Below, one piece after another: positions 14,576 to 22,668 of a stretch of 40,154 nucleotides of DNA. The notes below the pieces were generated by a model, which saw nothing but the letters and a program-made list of their open reading frames with translations, had not been told where the DNA came from and did no database searches. Made by a program: the position numbers and the translations under genes. Origin of the DNA: a virus. The stretch lies in IMG/VR virus record IMGVR_UViG_3300035661_000151, positions 1-40,154 of that record; one strand, 5' to 3'. The stretch's first letter is position 1. Every line of letters begins with the position of its first letter.

Positions 14576-15121
14576 ATGGCCGATGGGCTGAACCAGGTTA
14601 ATCTGATCGGGAACCTCGGGGCGGACCCCGAGCTGCGCTTCGGGCAGGGGAGCGGGTCCGCCGTGCTCCGCATGCGGATGGCCATCAACGGCCGCTACAA
14701 GAGCGGCGAGGAGTGGAAGGAGACCGTCGAGTGGGTGAGCGTCGTCGTCTTTGGCGCGCGCGCCGAGGGGCTCCAGAAGATCCTCGCGAAGGGCGACCGC
14801 GTGGGCATCGTCGGGCGACTCCAGACGCGCAGCTACGAAAAGGACGGCGAGAAGCGCTACTCGACGGAAGTCGTCGCGAGCGAGGTCATCCTGTGCGGCG
14901 GCGGTGCGCGCGAGGACAGCTCGCAGTTCGGCCCGCCGCGGGGGCGCGAGGGTGGCCGAGATGGTGGCCGTGACAGCGGGCGCGAGCAGCGCCGGCCGCC
15001 CCCCGCGCAGGACCGCCCGAACTTCGGGCGCCCGCCCGCACAGGCGCCGCAGTCGACGCAGGCCGATGACGGTCGCGGCTACCCGCCGAACTGGGACGAC
15101 ACCGACGACATCCCGTACTGA
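14576..15121 (+). CDS. ssb: Single-stranded DNA-binding protein
   Basis: A 181-residue SSB; ATG 14576 follows GAGAGGAG. The OB fold is clear: LNQVNLIGNLGADPELRF, then VSVVVFG, VGIVGRLQTRSYE and STEVVASEVIL. A Gly/Arg/Gln-rich linker follows and the protein ends in the acidic tip DDTDDIPY, close to the DDDIPF consensus by which SSB recruits partners. It protects single strands during replication and recombination and fits with the neighbouring annealase, ATPase and clamp genes. Confidence 0.95.
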   Translation: MADGLNQVNLIGNLGADPELRFGQGSGSAVLRMRMAINGRYKSGEEWKETVEWVSVVVFGARAEGLQKILAKGDRVGIVGRLQTRSYEKDGEKRYSTEVVASEVILCGGGAREDSSQFGPPRGREGGRDGGRDSGREQRRPPPAQDRPNFGRPPAQAPQSTQADDGRGYPPNWDDTDDIPY

Positions 15122-15491
15122 CCGCCCGCTCCTCGCGGGGCGCAGCGGCGCGCTCGACCCCGGCTCCGCCCACGGGAACCGTGAGTCTCCCCAGGTCGAC
15201 GCGCCACTGGGCCTCGCGAGGAGAGAAACAGAATGCCGAGTATCCGCGGACCCCCGTCCGAGCTGGCGAGCTGAAACGCTCTCGCCTGCGAGTGGGCCAG
15301 AAGCCCGTGTGCGCGTGCAACCCTTCGGAGACTGACCGCCATGCGTCCCGCGCCGTAATGGGCGCTCCAGACGACACCCGCGCGGCTGACGGCCGCTCCT
15401 GACGACCAATAGCGATGGCTCGGAAGACGACTGCGCCAGCAGCGCAGGCAGCTCGAGGCTGCGCGACCGCCCCCACGACACGGAGGAACAC
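15122..15491 (+). other. 370-bp gap between ssb and the clamp operon
   Basis: No supportable gene. It contains a possible hairpin GGCGAG with CTCGCC around a ten-base loop (near 15264-15290), a sequence ATAGCGATGG at about 15409 that also occurs at the leftward operator, and short open frames with no ribosome-binding site. I searched it by eye for a tRNA with a CTA anticodon and found none. It may hold a promoter or small RNA. Confidence 0.5.
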
Positions 15492-15683
15492 ATGGACAAT
15501 GAGCTGCGCGCCGCCGTGCGCGAGTACCTGGCTGCCGTCGACGGCGACTGCTGCGCCGACAAGGCGGAGTTCGCGACCGAGGACCCGCGCTTCACCTACG
15601 CACGCAAGAGGATCGAGACCGCCCGCGACCGCATGCGCGAGGCCCTGAGCGCGGCGACCGCCGCAGAGAGGATGGTTGCGTGA
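15492..15683 (+). CDS. Small helical protein before the clamp gene
   Basis: A 63-residue protein; ATG 15492 is preceded by GGAGGAAC. It is acidic at the N-terminus with two neighbouring Cys (DGDCCADK) and otherwise helical (YARKRIETARDRMREALS). It ends in a TGATG overlap with the clamp start. No family is recognised. A role with the clamp or its loading is possible only by position. Confidence 0.6.
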   Translation: MDNELRAAVREYLAAVDGDCCADKAEFATEDPRFTYARKRIETARDRMREALSAATAAERMVA

Positions 15684-16813
15684 TGGACCTCGTGATCCCC
15701 AAGGCCAAGCTCGTCGACCTCGCCGAGAGCGCCGTGAGCTGCGTCAGCCCGAAGTCGTCGACCTCGCAGCTCCGCATGGCGCGCGTCGAGCTGCGCGGCT
15801 CGGAGCTGAGCGTCGTCGGCACGGACCTCATGCGCACGATCGAGGCGCGCGCGAACTGCGACGCGCGCCAGATGGGCGCCGTGCTCGTCGACGCGAAGCG
15901 CCTGCTCGAATGCGCCCGCGCGCTCCCGGCCGCGCCGGTCCGCATCGTCGCCGACGCCAAGGCGCTCACGCTCTCCGCCGAGAAGCGCAAGTTCTCGCTC
16001 GAGACCGTGCGCGTCGAGGACTACCCGCACGTCGAGGCGTGGCCGGAGCGCGCGAAGACGTGGACGATGCCGTCGGAGGCCCTCCGCCGCCTGGTGAAGC
16101 GCGCGCAGCATGCGGCCTCGACGGACACGACGCGCCCGCACCTGAACTGCGTGGCGCTCGAGGAGCACGCGTTCAAGCGGAGCGGCAAGCTGTCCGGCAA
16201 GGTCGGCTCGCGCGCGAGCGCGACGGACGGGTATCGCCTCGCCGCCGTCCACGGGCCGGAGCGCTGGGGCGGTCCGAAGGCGCTGGTCCCCGAAGCGGCG
16301 GTCTCCCTCCTGCTCTCGCTTGCCGATCGCGGCGACACCGTGGAGTTCGCGTCCGTGTCCGATTCCGCGATGCACGCGCGGTGCGGCGACCGCTCCATCC
16401 GGATCGCCGTCTACGACGCTCAGCAGCCGCCGATCGAGCAGGTGATTCCGAGCCAGTCCGCGCACTGCGTCACGGTCGAGCGGTCCGTGCTCCGCAACGC
16501 GATCGCGGCGATCTCTCGTGCCTCGTCGGCCGCGACCGGCTCGATCGTGCTGACCTTCTCCGCAGGCCACATCCGCGTCGAGGCCGCGAGCAACGATTCG
16601 GGCGGCGTCGGCGGCGACGACGAGGTGGCGTGCGAGGGCGGCCCCGGCGAGCCCGTGAAGATCGGCATGAACGCGAAGTACTTGCTCGACCCGCTCGACG
16701 CCTTCGACTGCGAGACCGTCGCTGTCGACTTCGGTGGCGAGCTCGACCCCGTGGTGTTCCGAGACCCTGACCTGATCGACGACGTGTTGATCGGAATGCC
16801 GATGAGGATCTGA
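15683..16813 (+). CDS. DnaN-like DNA polymerase sliding clamp
   Basis: A 376-residue protein with the three-domain layout of the beta clamp. Supporting segments include VSPKSSTSQLRMARVELRG, VVGTDLMRTIEAR, YRLAAVHGPE and the C-terminal domain KIGMNAKYLLDPLDAFDC, then ending VLIGMPMRI where DnaN normally has the final MPMR/L segment. It would form a ring that holds a polymerase or partner on DNA. No phage polymerase is in the window, so it may work with the host enzyme, compete with the host clamp, or recruit phage proteins. A clamp is uncommon in a temperate phage of this size. Confidence 0.8.
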   Translation: MDLVIPKAKLVDLAESAVSCVSPKSSTSQLRMARVELRGSELSVVGTDLMRTIEARANCDARQMGAVLVDAKRLLECARALPAAPVRIVADAKALTLSAEKRKFSLETVRVEDYPHVEAWPERAKTWTMPSEALRRLVKRAQHAASTDTTRPHLNCVALEEHAFKRSGKLSGKVGSRASATDGYRLAAVHGPERWGGPKALVPEAAVSLLLSLADRGDTVEFASVSDSAMHARCGDRSIRIAVYDAQQPPIEQVIPSQSAHCVTVERSVLRNAIAAISRASSAATGSIVLTFSAGHIRVEAASNDSGGVGGDDEVACEGGPGEPVKIGMNAKYLLDPLDAFDCETVAVDFGGELDPVVFRDPDLIDDVLIGMPMRI

Positions 16814-16815
16814 AC

Positions 16816-18489
16816 ATGGGAGCCTGCTCACCCAAGGAATACACCGACTTCGTGCGGAGCAAGCTGCGCACGGAGGTGCCGAGCGGACTCGCGCGCGTGC
16901 CCGAGCTCAACGAGCGGCTGTTCCCGTTCCAGCGTGACGTGGTGGCGTGGGCGCTCCAGCGCGGGCGCGCCGCCATCTTCGCGGACTGCGGGCTCGGCAA
17001 GACGGCCATGCAGCTCGAATGGGCGCAGCGCGTCGTCGAGCACACGGGCGGGCGCGTGCTCATCCTCGCGCCGCTAGCTGTCGCGCCGCAGACGTGCCGC
17101 GAGGGCCAGAAGTTCGGCATCGAGGTGCGGTACGCACACAAGCAGTCCGAGGTCCGCGACGGCATCACCATCGCGAACTACGAACGGCTCGACCGGTTCG
17201 ACGTCGAGACGTTCGCCGGCGTGGTGCTCGACGAGTCCAGCATCCTCAAGGCCTTCGTCGGCAAGACGAAACGCGCGCTGGTCGAGCGGTGCCAGCGCGT
17301 GCCGTACCGGCTCGCGTGCACGGCGACGCCTGCGCCCAACGATCACATGGAGCTTGGCAACCACAGCGAGTTCCTCGGCCTCTTGCAAGGCAACGAGATG
17401 CTGGGCCGCTGGTTCATCAACGACACGTCGAGCTTCGGCAGCTACCGCCTCAAGGGGCACGCGGTCGTTCCATTCTGGGATTGGGTCTCGTTGTGGGCGA
17501 TGATGGTCGGCAAGCCCTCGGACATCGGGCACGACGACGCCGGCTACGACATGCCGGAGCTGCACGTGTTCCCTCACGTCGTCGACGTCGACGTGACCAC
17601 GGACCGCGGCGGTGCGCTGTTCCGGATCCCCGGGATGAGCGCGACGAAGGTGCACGAGGAGAAGCGGCGGACCGTCGATGACCGCGCGCGGCGCGTCGCC
17701 GAGCTGGTCGCCGCGGAGCCCGACGAGTCGTGGATCGTCTGGTGCGACACGGACTACGAGGCCGACGCGCTCACGAAGGCGATGCCCGGCGCCGTCGAGG
17801 TGCGCGGCTCGCACAAGGTCGAGGCGAAGGAGCGCGCGGCACTCGACTTCGTGGACGGGAAGATTCGCACGCTCGTGAGCAAGCCGCGGATCTTCGGGTG
17901 GGGGATGAACTGGCAGCACTGCGCGCGCGTCGCCTTCGTCGGCGCGACGTACAGCTACGAGTCATTCTACCAGGCCATCCGGCGCACGTGGCGGTTCGGC
18001 CAGACGCGGCCCGTGCACGCGCACGTGATGGTCGCGACGACGGAGATGGACGTGTGGAACGCGATGCTCTCGAAGCAGCGCGAGCACGTCGAGATGCAGG
18101 CGCAGATGTTCGCGGCCGCGCGCCGCGCGCAGTCGAGGCGTGACGGTGGGCGTTCGGAAGCGGTCCCAGCACCCCGCAATGGCCCCCTCCGCGCGCGCCG
18201 AGCGGGGCAGGCCCCTGGTGTCGTTCAGCCTAACGACGGAGGCGCTGGAGGCCATCGCCGAGGCCGACGGGACGCGGCGCAGCGCCGTCGTCGTGCGGCT
18301 CGCCATCGAGGAGCGCGCGCGCCGCGGCATCTGAACGACGAAACCCCCGAAGCCTCGCGGCTCCGGGGGTCGTCTGCGTTCACTCGCCTTCGGGGGTATC
18401 GGGTCCGTCGCGCAGACGCTTCACCTCGCCCTCCAGCGTGGTCACGCGGGTGCCGAGCACGGCCTGGTCCCGCCGCACCTCGTCGATGA
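16816..18489 (+). CDS. SNF2-like SF2 helicase, 3' end uncertain
   Basis: A 557-codon frame. Residues 1-440 form a phage SNF2-type helicase: Walker A DCGLGKT at 57-63, motif II as LDESSILK, motif III CTATPAPND, and motif VI YQAIRRTWRFGQ. After about residue 435 the frame becomes an Arg/Ala-rich tail that runs through a second gene (18140-18334), the hairpin at 18343-18370 and into the antisense gene 18380-18628. That tail is probably not real coding. The true end is more likely near 18140, implying a frameshift, an assembly indel or a programmed event there. It may remodel replication forks. Confidence 0.7.
   Translation: MGACSPKEYTDFVRSKLRTEVPSGLARVPELNERLFPFQRDVVAWALQRGRAAIFADCGLGKTAMQLEWAQRVVEHTGGRVLILAPLAVAPQTCREGQKFGIEVRYAHKQSEVRDGITIANYERLDRFDVETFAGVVLDESSILKAFVGKTKRALVERCQRVPYRLACTATPAPNDHMELGNHSEFLGLLQGNEMLGRWFINDTSSFGSYRLKGHAVVPFWDWVSLWAMMVGKPSDIGHDDAGYDMPELHVFPHVVDVDVTTDRGGALFRIPGMSATKVHEEKRRTVDDRARRVAELVAAEPDESWIVWCDTDYEADALTKAMPGAVEVRGSHKVEAKERAALDFVDGKIRTLVSKPRIFGWGMNWQHCARVAFVGATYSYESFYQAIRRTWRFGQTRPVHAHVMVATTEMDVWNAMLSKQREHVEMQAQMFAAARRAQSRRDGGRSEAVPAPRNGPLRARRAGQAPGVVQPNDGGAGGHRRGRRDAAQRRRRAARHRGARAPRHLNDETPEASRLRGSSAFTRLRGYRVRRADASPRPPAWSRGCRARPGPAAPRR
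18140..18334 (+). CDS. Small ribbon-helix-helix-like protein
   Basis: A 64-residue protein starting at GTG 18140. The pattern SFSLTTEALEAIAEADG, followed by TRRSAVVVRLAIEE, is a ribbon-helix-helix: a short strand (PLVSFSL) and two helices. It lies wholly within the 3' extension of the helicase frame and stops just before the terminator hairpin, as expected for the last gene of the early operon. It could be a transcription regulator for the early or late switch. The domain is better supported than the helicase tail it overlaps. Confidence 0.65.
   Translation: MTVGVRKRSQHPAMAPSARAERGRPLVSFSLTTEALEAIAEADGTRRSAVVVRLAIEERARRGI
18343..18370. terminator. Terminator hairpin between convergent operons
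   Basis: ACCCCCGAAGCC and GGCTCCGGGGGT form a 12-bp stem with one mismatch and a TCGC loop. It lies between the end of the rightward early operon and the end of the leftward late operon and can act in both directions. There is no clear T-run. Confidence 0.75.
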
Positions 18490-18628
18490 TCCCCAGCTTG
18501 GTTTCGAGCTTGTCGATCCGGCCGACCGTGACGTCGAGCTTCTCGGTCGCCTTGCTCATCTGCATCGAGGCGCGGATCACGAGGCCGATCGCTGCGAGCA
18601 GCGCGGCGTTGTCGAGGCTGACGTTCAC
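18380..18628 (-). CDS. Small membrane-anchored coiled-coil protein (lysis region)
   Basis: An 82-residue protein from GTG 18628 in a GTGA overlap with the lysozyme stop. A short hydrophobic N-terminus (AALLAAIGLVIRASM) is followed by a regular coiled coil (KLDVTVGRIDKLETKLG and VTTLEGEVKRLRDG). TM plus coiled coil is typical of small lysis-cassette proteins such as holin- or spanin-like partners, and it sits right after the GH25 enzyme at the end of the late operon. No TAG inside. The class is inferred. Confidence 0.6.
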   Translation of the reverse strand: MNVSLDNAALLAAIGLVIRASMQMSKATEKLDVTVGRIDKLETKLGIIDEVRRDQAVLGTRVTTLEGEVKRLRDGPDTPEGE

Positions 18629-19557
18629 GCCGCACCTCCGGCCGCGAGCTACAACGGAGCCACTATCGACTCGGCTCGGGGCATCTCGGGGACGGCCGGC
18701 GCGAGCGCCGTCACGACCGCATCGATCGTTGCGTCGTCGAGCTGCCCCGTCGCGGCGAGCCCCTGCGTGGCCTGCCAGGCGCGCAGGCAGCGCTCCGTCT
18801 GCGGTCCCCACCGGCCGTCCGGCGACGCGCCGACGAGCCGTTGGATGGTCGCGAGCGGGGGCGCGGTGGGGAGCGGGTGCGGCTCGCCGACCTTCGACCT
18901 CTCGACGAACAGCTCGACGTCGCGATCGTCGACGTCGCCGTCGCCGTCCTCGTCCTTCGCGAAGACGTCGCGATCGATGTCGGTCCGGCACCCCGCGACC
19001 CGCTCGCCGCCGTCGCCCGAGTACTGCCAGGCGGCGAAGCGGCCGGCCCACTGCGAGGGGACGAGCGGGCGCGCCGCGCTCGTGTAGTGCGCCGTCCACA
19101 GCTCGCGCTTCGCGAGCGGCGAGTCGGCCGGCCACTTCACGGAGTCGGTGAACCCCTTGCCGGTGTAGATGACGCACTCGCGCCCGGTGACGTGCTCGAC
19201 GAAGCGGACCCAACGGACCGCGGCGCCGTGCTCGTCGCGCCCGTGCACCTCCCAGTCGAGCACCGGCGGAAGGTCGTCATCCGTGGGCACGTACGCGCGG
19301 CAGAAGGCGCGCGCCTGCGCCTCTACGTCGCCGCTCGGGTAGACGACGCCGTAGGCGCCGAAGCGGAGCCCTGCTGCACGCGCGCCCGCGCGGTACTCGT
19401 TGAAGCGCGAGTCATGGGTCTCGCCGTTCACCGCGCGCGCAATGACGCCGACGATTCGGCGCCCGTCGGGCGAGCGCCACGCGGCGAGCGCGGCGAAGTC
19501 GACCTCTCCCTACAGGGACGAGACGTCGACGAACAGCAGGCCTGCAGGGGTACTCAT
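18625..19557 (-). CDS. GH25 lysozyme with peptidoglycan-binding domain, two recoded TAGs
   Basis: A 310-residue endolysin if TAG is read as sense at codons 16 (19510-19512) and 303 (18649-18651). ATG 19557 has GAGGA upstream. The start reads LLFVDVSSL-TAG-GEVDF; in GH25 enzymes this is the conserved DVSxxQG segment, so the TAG sits on the invariant Gln. The catalytic pair is D101/E103 (VLDWEV), and a family-typical WQYSGDG and DIDRDVF follow. A peptidoglycan-binding domain (IQRLVGASPDGRWGPQTE) ends the protein. The final TGA overlaps the next gene's GTG, which only works if the second TAG is read through. The enzyme hydrolyses murein to release progeny. Confidence 0.9.
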
Positions 19558-19567
19558 TCGGGTCCTC

Positions 19568-20440
19568 TCAGATCGCGTCGACGCGCATCATCATGTCGGG
19601 CTGGTTCTTGTCCGGGAACGTCTTCACGGTGCCGTCGGGGAAGGCCACGCGGACGTGCAGGTAGTAGGTCCCGACGGCGAGCGACTGCACCTCGTCGTCG
19701 AGCCACTAGTGACGCCACCATCCCTCGCTCGGCGTCAGGGGGGAGAGCGTCAGCGCGCCTGTCGCGCCGTGCTGGTGCCGCCACAGGAGCACGGCCGATG
19801 CCTCGACGCACGGCACGCCTCCGTCATTGTCGCGCACCTGCACGTCGAGCGCGGGCGCGTTGTCGCCCTGATAGATCGCGTAGGTCGACACGGGCACACC
19901 TCGAAGATAGAGCGCCACAGCTCGGCGCGGGGTGACGAGAGCGAGCGAGCGCTGCGATGGTTCGGCGACAAGCGCGCTGCGGCGGTGAACGGCGACGGAG
20001 CCCGCGCGCGCAGGCGCAGCGGCGAGAAGTGCGCTTCGACGCCAGAGCGCGATCGCGATCGTGTAGGGGGGCTCGCCTCCTCGCGGGTCGAACCCGATCG
20101 CGGTGATCGACGAGAAGTCCCCGCCGCCCGCGCCGGTGATGACGAGTCGAGCCACGCCAGCGCCGACGAGCGGCGAGAGCGATCCAGCGCCCACGCCGAC
20201 GAACGCGAACGCGCCGGCACCCGAAGCGACGAGCGGCGAGACGGCCCCGCCGCCCGAGGCGACGAACGTCTCCGTGCCGAGCCCGAAGCCGACCAGCGAC
20301 GAGAGCGAGCCCACTCCGCTGGCGACGAACGCGAGCTCGCCCGCGCCCGTCGCGGTCAGCGAAGAGATCGAGCCGACGCCCGACGCGAGGTAGACGGTCG
20401 GCGCGGTCTATTGAACGATCGAAACGAAGGCGCCGAGCAC
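19568..20440 (-). CDS. Gly-rich virion protein with BppU-like C-terminus, two recoded TAGs
   Basis: A 290-residue protein, GTG 20440 preceded by GGAGGTGC, with TAG at codon 11 (20408-20410, after Gln) and codon 245 (19706-19708). Residues about 20-110 repeat GVGSxSSL-like Gly/Ser/Val units, probably a beta-rich fibre stalk. Residues about 180-290 resemble the N-terminal domain of BppU-type baseplate proteins: YAIYQGDNAPALDVQVRD and, on the far side of the second TAG, GTYYLHVRVAFPDGTVKTFP. That this known domain spans the TAG is good evidence that it is sense. Likely a fibre or receptor-binding accessory. Confidence 0.7.
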
Positions 20441-20511
20441 GCTGCACCTCCGCGTGCGAGGTCAGAGAAGATCGCGGGCGCCCGCGAGACTGCGAGCGCC
20501 CGCGTGCCGGT

Positions 20512-21126
20512 TCAGACCGGGACCTCTTCCCAGCAGGCCGACATGATGACGAGCGGCGAGGTGCCGGCCGCCGCGATGCCGGCCATGCACAGCACGGCGC
20601 CCGGAGCGATGATGATCTCCCCCTGCACGTCGTCGACGAGCGGGGCGCTGATCGACGCAGTGGTCGCGAGGAAGGCGCCGAGGACGTACGCGGGGCGGAG
20701 GATGGTCGGCAGCGTGATCGTCGCGCCGTTCCACGCGAGCCCGACGCCGGTGGACGCGTTGCCGATCACGGCATTGCGGACGGCGAGCGCGGTGCCTCCG
20801 GTGTACCCGGAGACGCCGCCCGCGTAGACGATCGAGCCGCCGCCGAGGGTGCCGCTGACGTAGCCGAGCGACGTGCGCATCAGGACGAGGTTCTTGCCGC
20901 TGCCGGCGGGGTTGGCCAGGCAGAACGTGGGCGTCGTGGAGAGCGCGGTGCCGGGCGCGACGCCGGTGGGGAGGTTCGACGCCATGAAGAGGCCGCCGCG
21001 GTAGGCCGGCTCGTAGAATCGACCGTGCGAGTCGCTGATGGCGACCGTTCCGTCCTTGAGCAACCGCGGGGGCTGCTGCACGCCATCCTGGAGAGCCTAG
21101 GGGCCGACGCGACCTTCAATTTGCAT
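20512..21126 (-). CDS. Virion structural protein, recoded TAG at codon 10
   Basis: A 204-residue protein; ATG 21126 has GGAG seven bases upstream. TAG at 21097-21099 is codon 10 (GRVGP-TAG-ALQDG). The body is beta-rich and Gly/Ala/Thr-rich (GTALSTTPTFCLANPAGSG, YVSGTLGGGSIVYAGG), a composition common in head-fibre or decoration proteins of tailed phages. The C-terminus (IIIAPGAVLCMAGIAAAGT) is apolar and ends in WEEVPV. A start after the TAG is possible in principle, but the best ribosome-binding site is at the ATG before it. Confidence 0.65.
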
Positions 21127-21142
21127 GTTAATTCTCCGATTG

Positions 21143-22051
21143 TCAGGTGTTCACGGTGGTGGTCGTGACTGCCATTGCAGCGCCGGCCGGGAGCATGTGC
21201 GCGAGCGTCGCGCTGATGTATGAGAGCAAGACCACGACTTCCTCGAGAAGCTTTCGTGCGTCCTCGTCGTACGTGCGCACGCTCGTCGCGCCGTTGCGCA
21301 GCTGAACGCCTACAGGCCGTACGAGGCCTCGTTCGTCGACGCCGGCGACCGCGACAGGCGCGGCCTTCTGCTCGGCGCCAGAGGCCTCGCGGCCGACGAC
21401 GCCAGAGTTCGGCGACAGCGAGACGACGAGCGCGGGGTCTGCCGCTGCGGCCGCTACGCTCGCAGCCTTCACCGCAGCAGCGTTCGTGCCGTCGGTGATT
21501 CGATGGTAGATGCCGCGCGCAGCCGCGTCGCCCGTTGGCATCGCGTTCGTGCCGTCGGTGACGGTGACGAATCCGCGTCGCGCAGCCGCATCCATCGTCG
21601 GCATCGCGAACGCGCCATCCGCGTCGGTGATTCGCACCGCGGTCCACGTTGGCAGCGTGTTCGCGCCCGCGGGCCGGACTACGATGCCGGTGGCGTTCGC
21701 GCTCGCAGCGCGAGCTACGGTGTCGGGGCACGCCTGCGCGTTGCCCTGGTCGACGAGCGACTCGACCGCGATGCGCGTCAGTTCCCAGGCCTCGCGCAGA
21801 GACGGGTCGACGATGTTGACTGCGAGCGCGTTGCGCCCGTTGATGTGCTCGACGTCGATCGCGCGTCCGTCATTGTCGCCGTCGGCGATGACGACGGGAA
21901 GCGGGTTCGTCATCGTGACGGGGCCGCCGTCGACGCCGGCCGGCCCGGTGTAGAGCTTCGACGCGGGGATCTTGATGCCGCCGCCGACGTCCTCCGCGCG
22001 CGCGGTGTCCCCGCCACCTACCGCGGGATTCAGCTGGATGTTGTCGGCCAC
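21143..22051 (-). CDS. Virion structural protein with repeated TDGTNA-type motifs
   Basis: A 302-residue protein without TAG. It has a series of related units ITDADGAFAMPTMDAAA, VTDGTNAMPTGDAAARG and ITDGTNAAAVKAA, then PALVVSLSPNSG, a combination widespread in phage tail/fibre structural proteins. An N-terminal segment with NPLPVVIADGDNDG and a helical C-terminus with a weak hydrophobic stretch (LLEEVVVLLSYISATLAHML) flank it. It lies within the fibre and lysis-proximal cluster. Its exact place in the virion is unknown. Confidence 0.65.
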   Translation of the reverse strand: MADNIQLNPAVGGGDTARAEDVGGGIKIPASKLYTGPAGVDGGPVTMTNPLPVVIADGDNDGRAIDVEHINGRNALAVNIVDPSLREAWELTRIAVESLVDQGNAQACPDTVARAASANATGIVVRPAGANTLPTWTAVRITDADGAFAMPTMDAAARRGFVTVTDGTNAMPTGDAAARGIYHRITDGTNAAAVKAASVAAAAADPALVVSLSPNSGVVGREASGAEQKAAPVAVAGVDERGLVRPVGVQLRNGATSVRTYDEDARKLLEEVVVLLSYISATLAHMLPAGAAMAVTTTTVNT

Positions 22052-22063
22052 GTCAGCCTCCGA

Positions 22064-22468
22064 TCACGCGGGGAAGGTCTCGCTGTAGGAGCCGACCGCG
22101 GCGATCGCGCCCATGACGAACGTCGTCGCGCCGAAGTTGAGATTGCATCCGCTCGCGCCCGCAGACCCGTCGAGAATCGGCGTGTGGTCCGCCTTCGTCA
22201 GCCGGTACCATGCGGGGTCCCCCGTCGCGAGGATCGCCGCGCTGCCGATGCCGCCGACGGTGATGCTCGCGACGCCGCCGGCCGCCGCCGCGAACGGCGT
22301 GGCAGAGAGCGGGAGGCGCACGAGCATGGTCTACGTCGTGACCGCGGAGTCGGCGTCGTTGGGCTGGTCCCCGTCGTAGACGTCGACGAACCCGCTCGCC
22401 GCATCCGCGAGGATCATGTCGAGCCCCGCGTCGCGGTACCGGACCGCGAGCTTGCTGTTCAGGCTCAC
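22064..22468 (-). CDS. Small structural protein, recoded TAG at codon 46
   Basis: A 134-residue protein from GTG 22468, which overlaps the previous gene's TGA. The N-terminal half ends DSAVTT-TAG-TMLVRLPLS (TAG 22331-22333), and the remaining 88 residues (GGVASITVGGIGSAAILATG, then WYRLTKADHTPILDGSAG) look like a compact beta domain. The half after the TAG has no plausible start of its own upstream of the conserved region apart from an internal Met. Such proteins sit in fibre clusters of Mu-like phages. Function unknown. Confidence 0.6.
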
Positions 22469-22668
22469 GGCATCGCCTCGATTTGCTACAGGGCGAGCTC
22501 GGTCGGGCTCGGCAGCGGCATCGCGGCCTCGACGGCGGCGGCGACGGAGCCCGAGAGCTTCCCCTCGCGGTACGCGCCCGTCACGAGGTCGGCGATCTCC
22601 GGGAACAGCTTGAACGCAGCGCCCAGGATGAGCGAGCCCACCTCGACGATCTTGCCGGCGTCAGCCAT
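22465..22668 (-). CDS. Small protein with recoded TAG seven codons from its end
   Basis: A 67-residue protein from ATG 22668, overlapping the previous stop. It is mostly helical and apolar (IVEVGSLILGAAFKLFPEIA). TAG at codon 61 (22486-22488) is followed by QIEAMP and a TGA that overlaps the start of the next gene. If TAG were a stop the product would be complete except for six residues, but the next gene's start would lose its translational coupling. This is one of the clearest cases where TAG decides coupling rather than protein content. Confidence 0.65.

Noticed and set aside
20103-20393. Plus-strand Pro/Thr-rich repeat protein
   Set aside because: It is the antisense image of the Gly/Ser/Val repeats of the 19568-20440 virion protein.
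21143-22051. Diversity-generating retroelement target
   Set aside because: The TDGTNA repeats looked like a variable region, but there is no reverse transcriptase or template repeat in the window.
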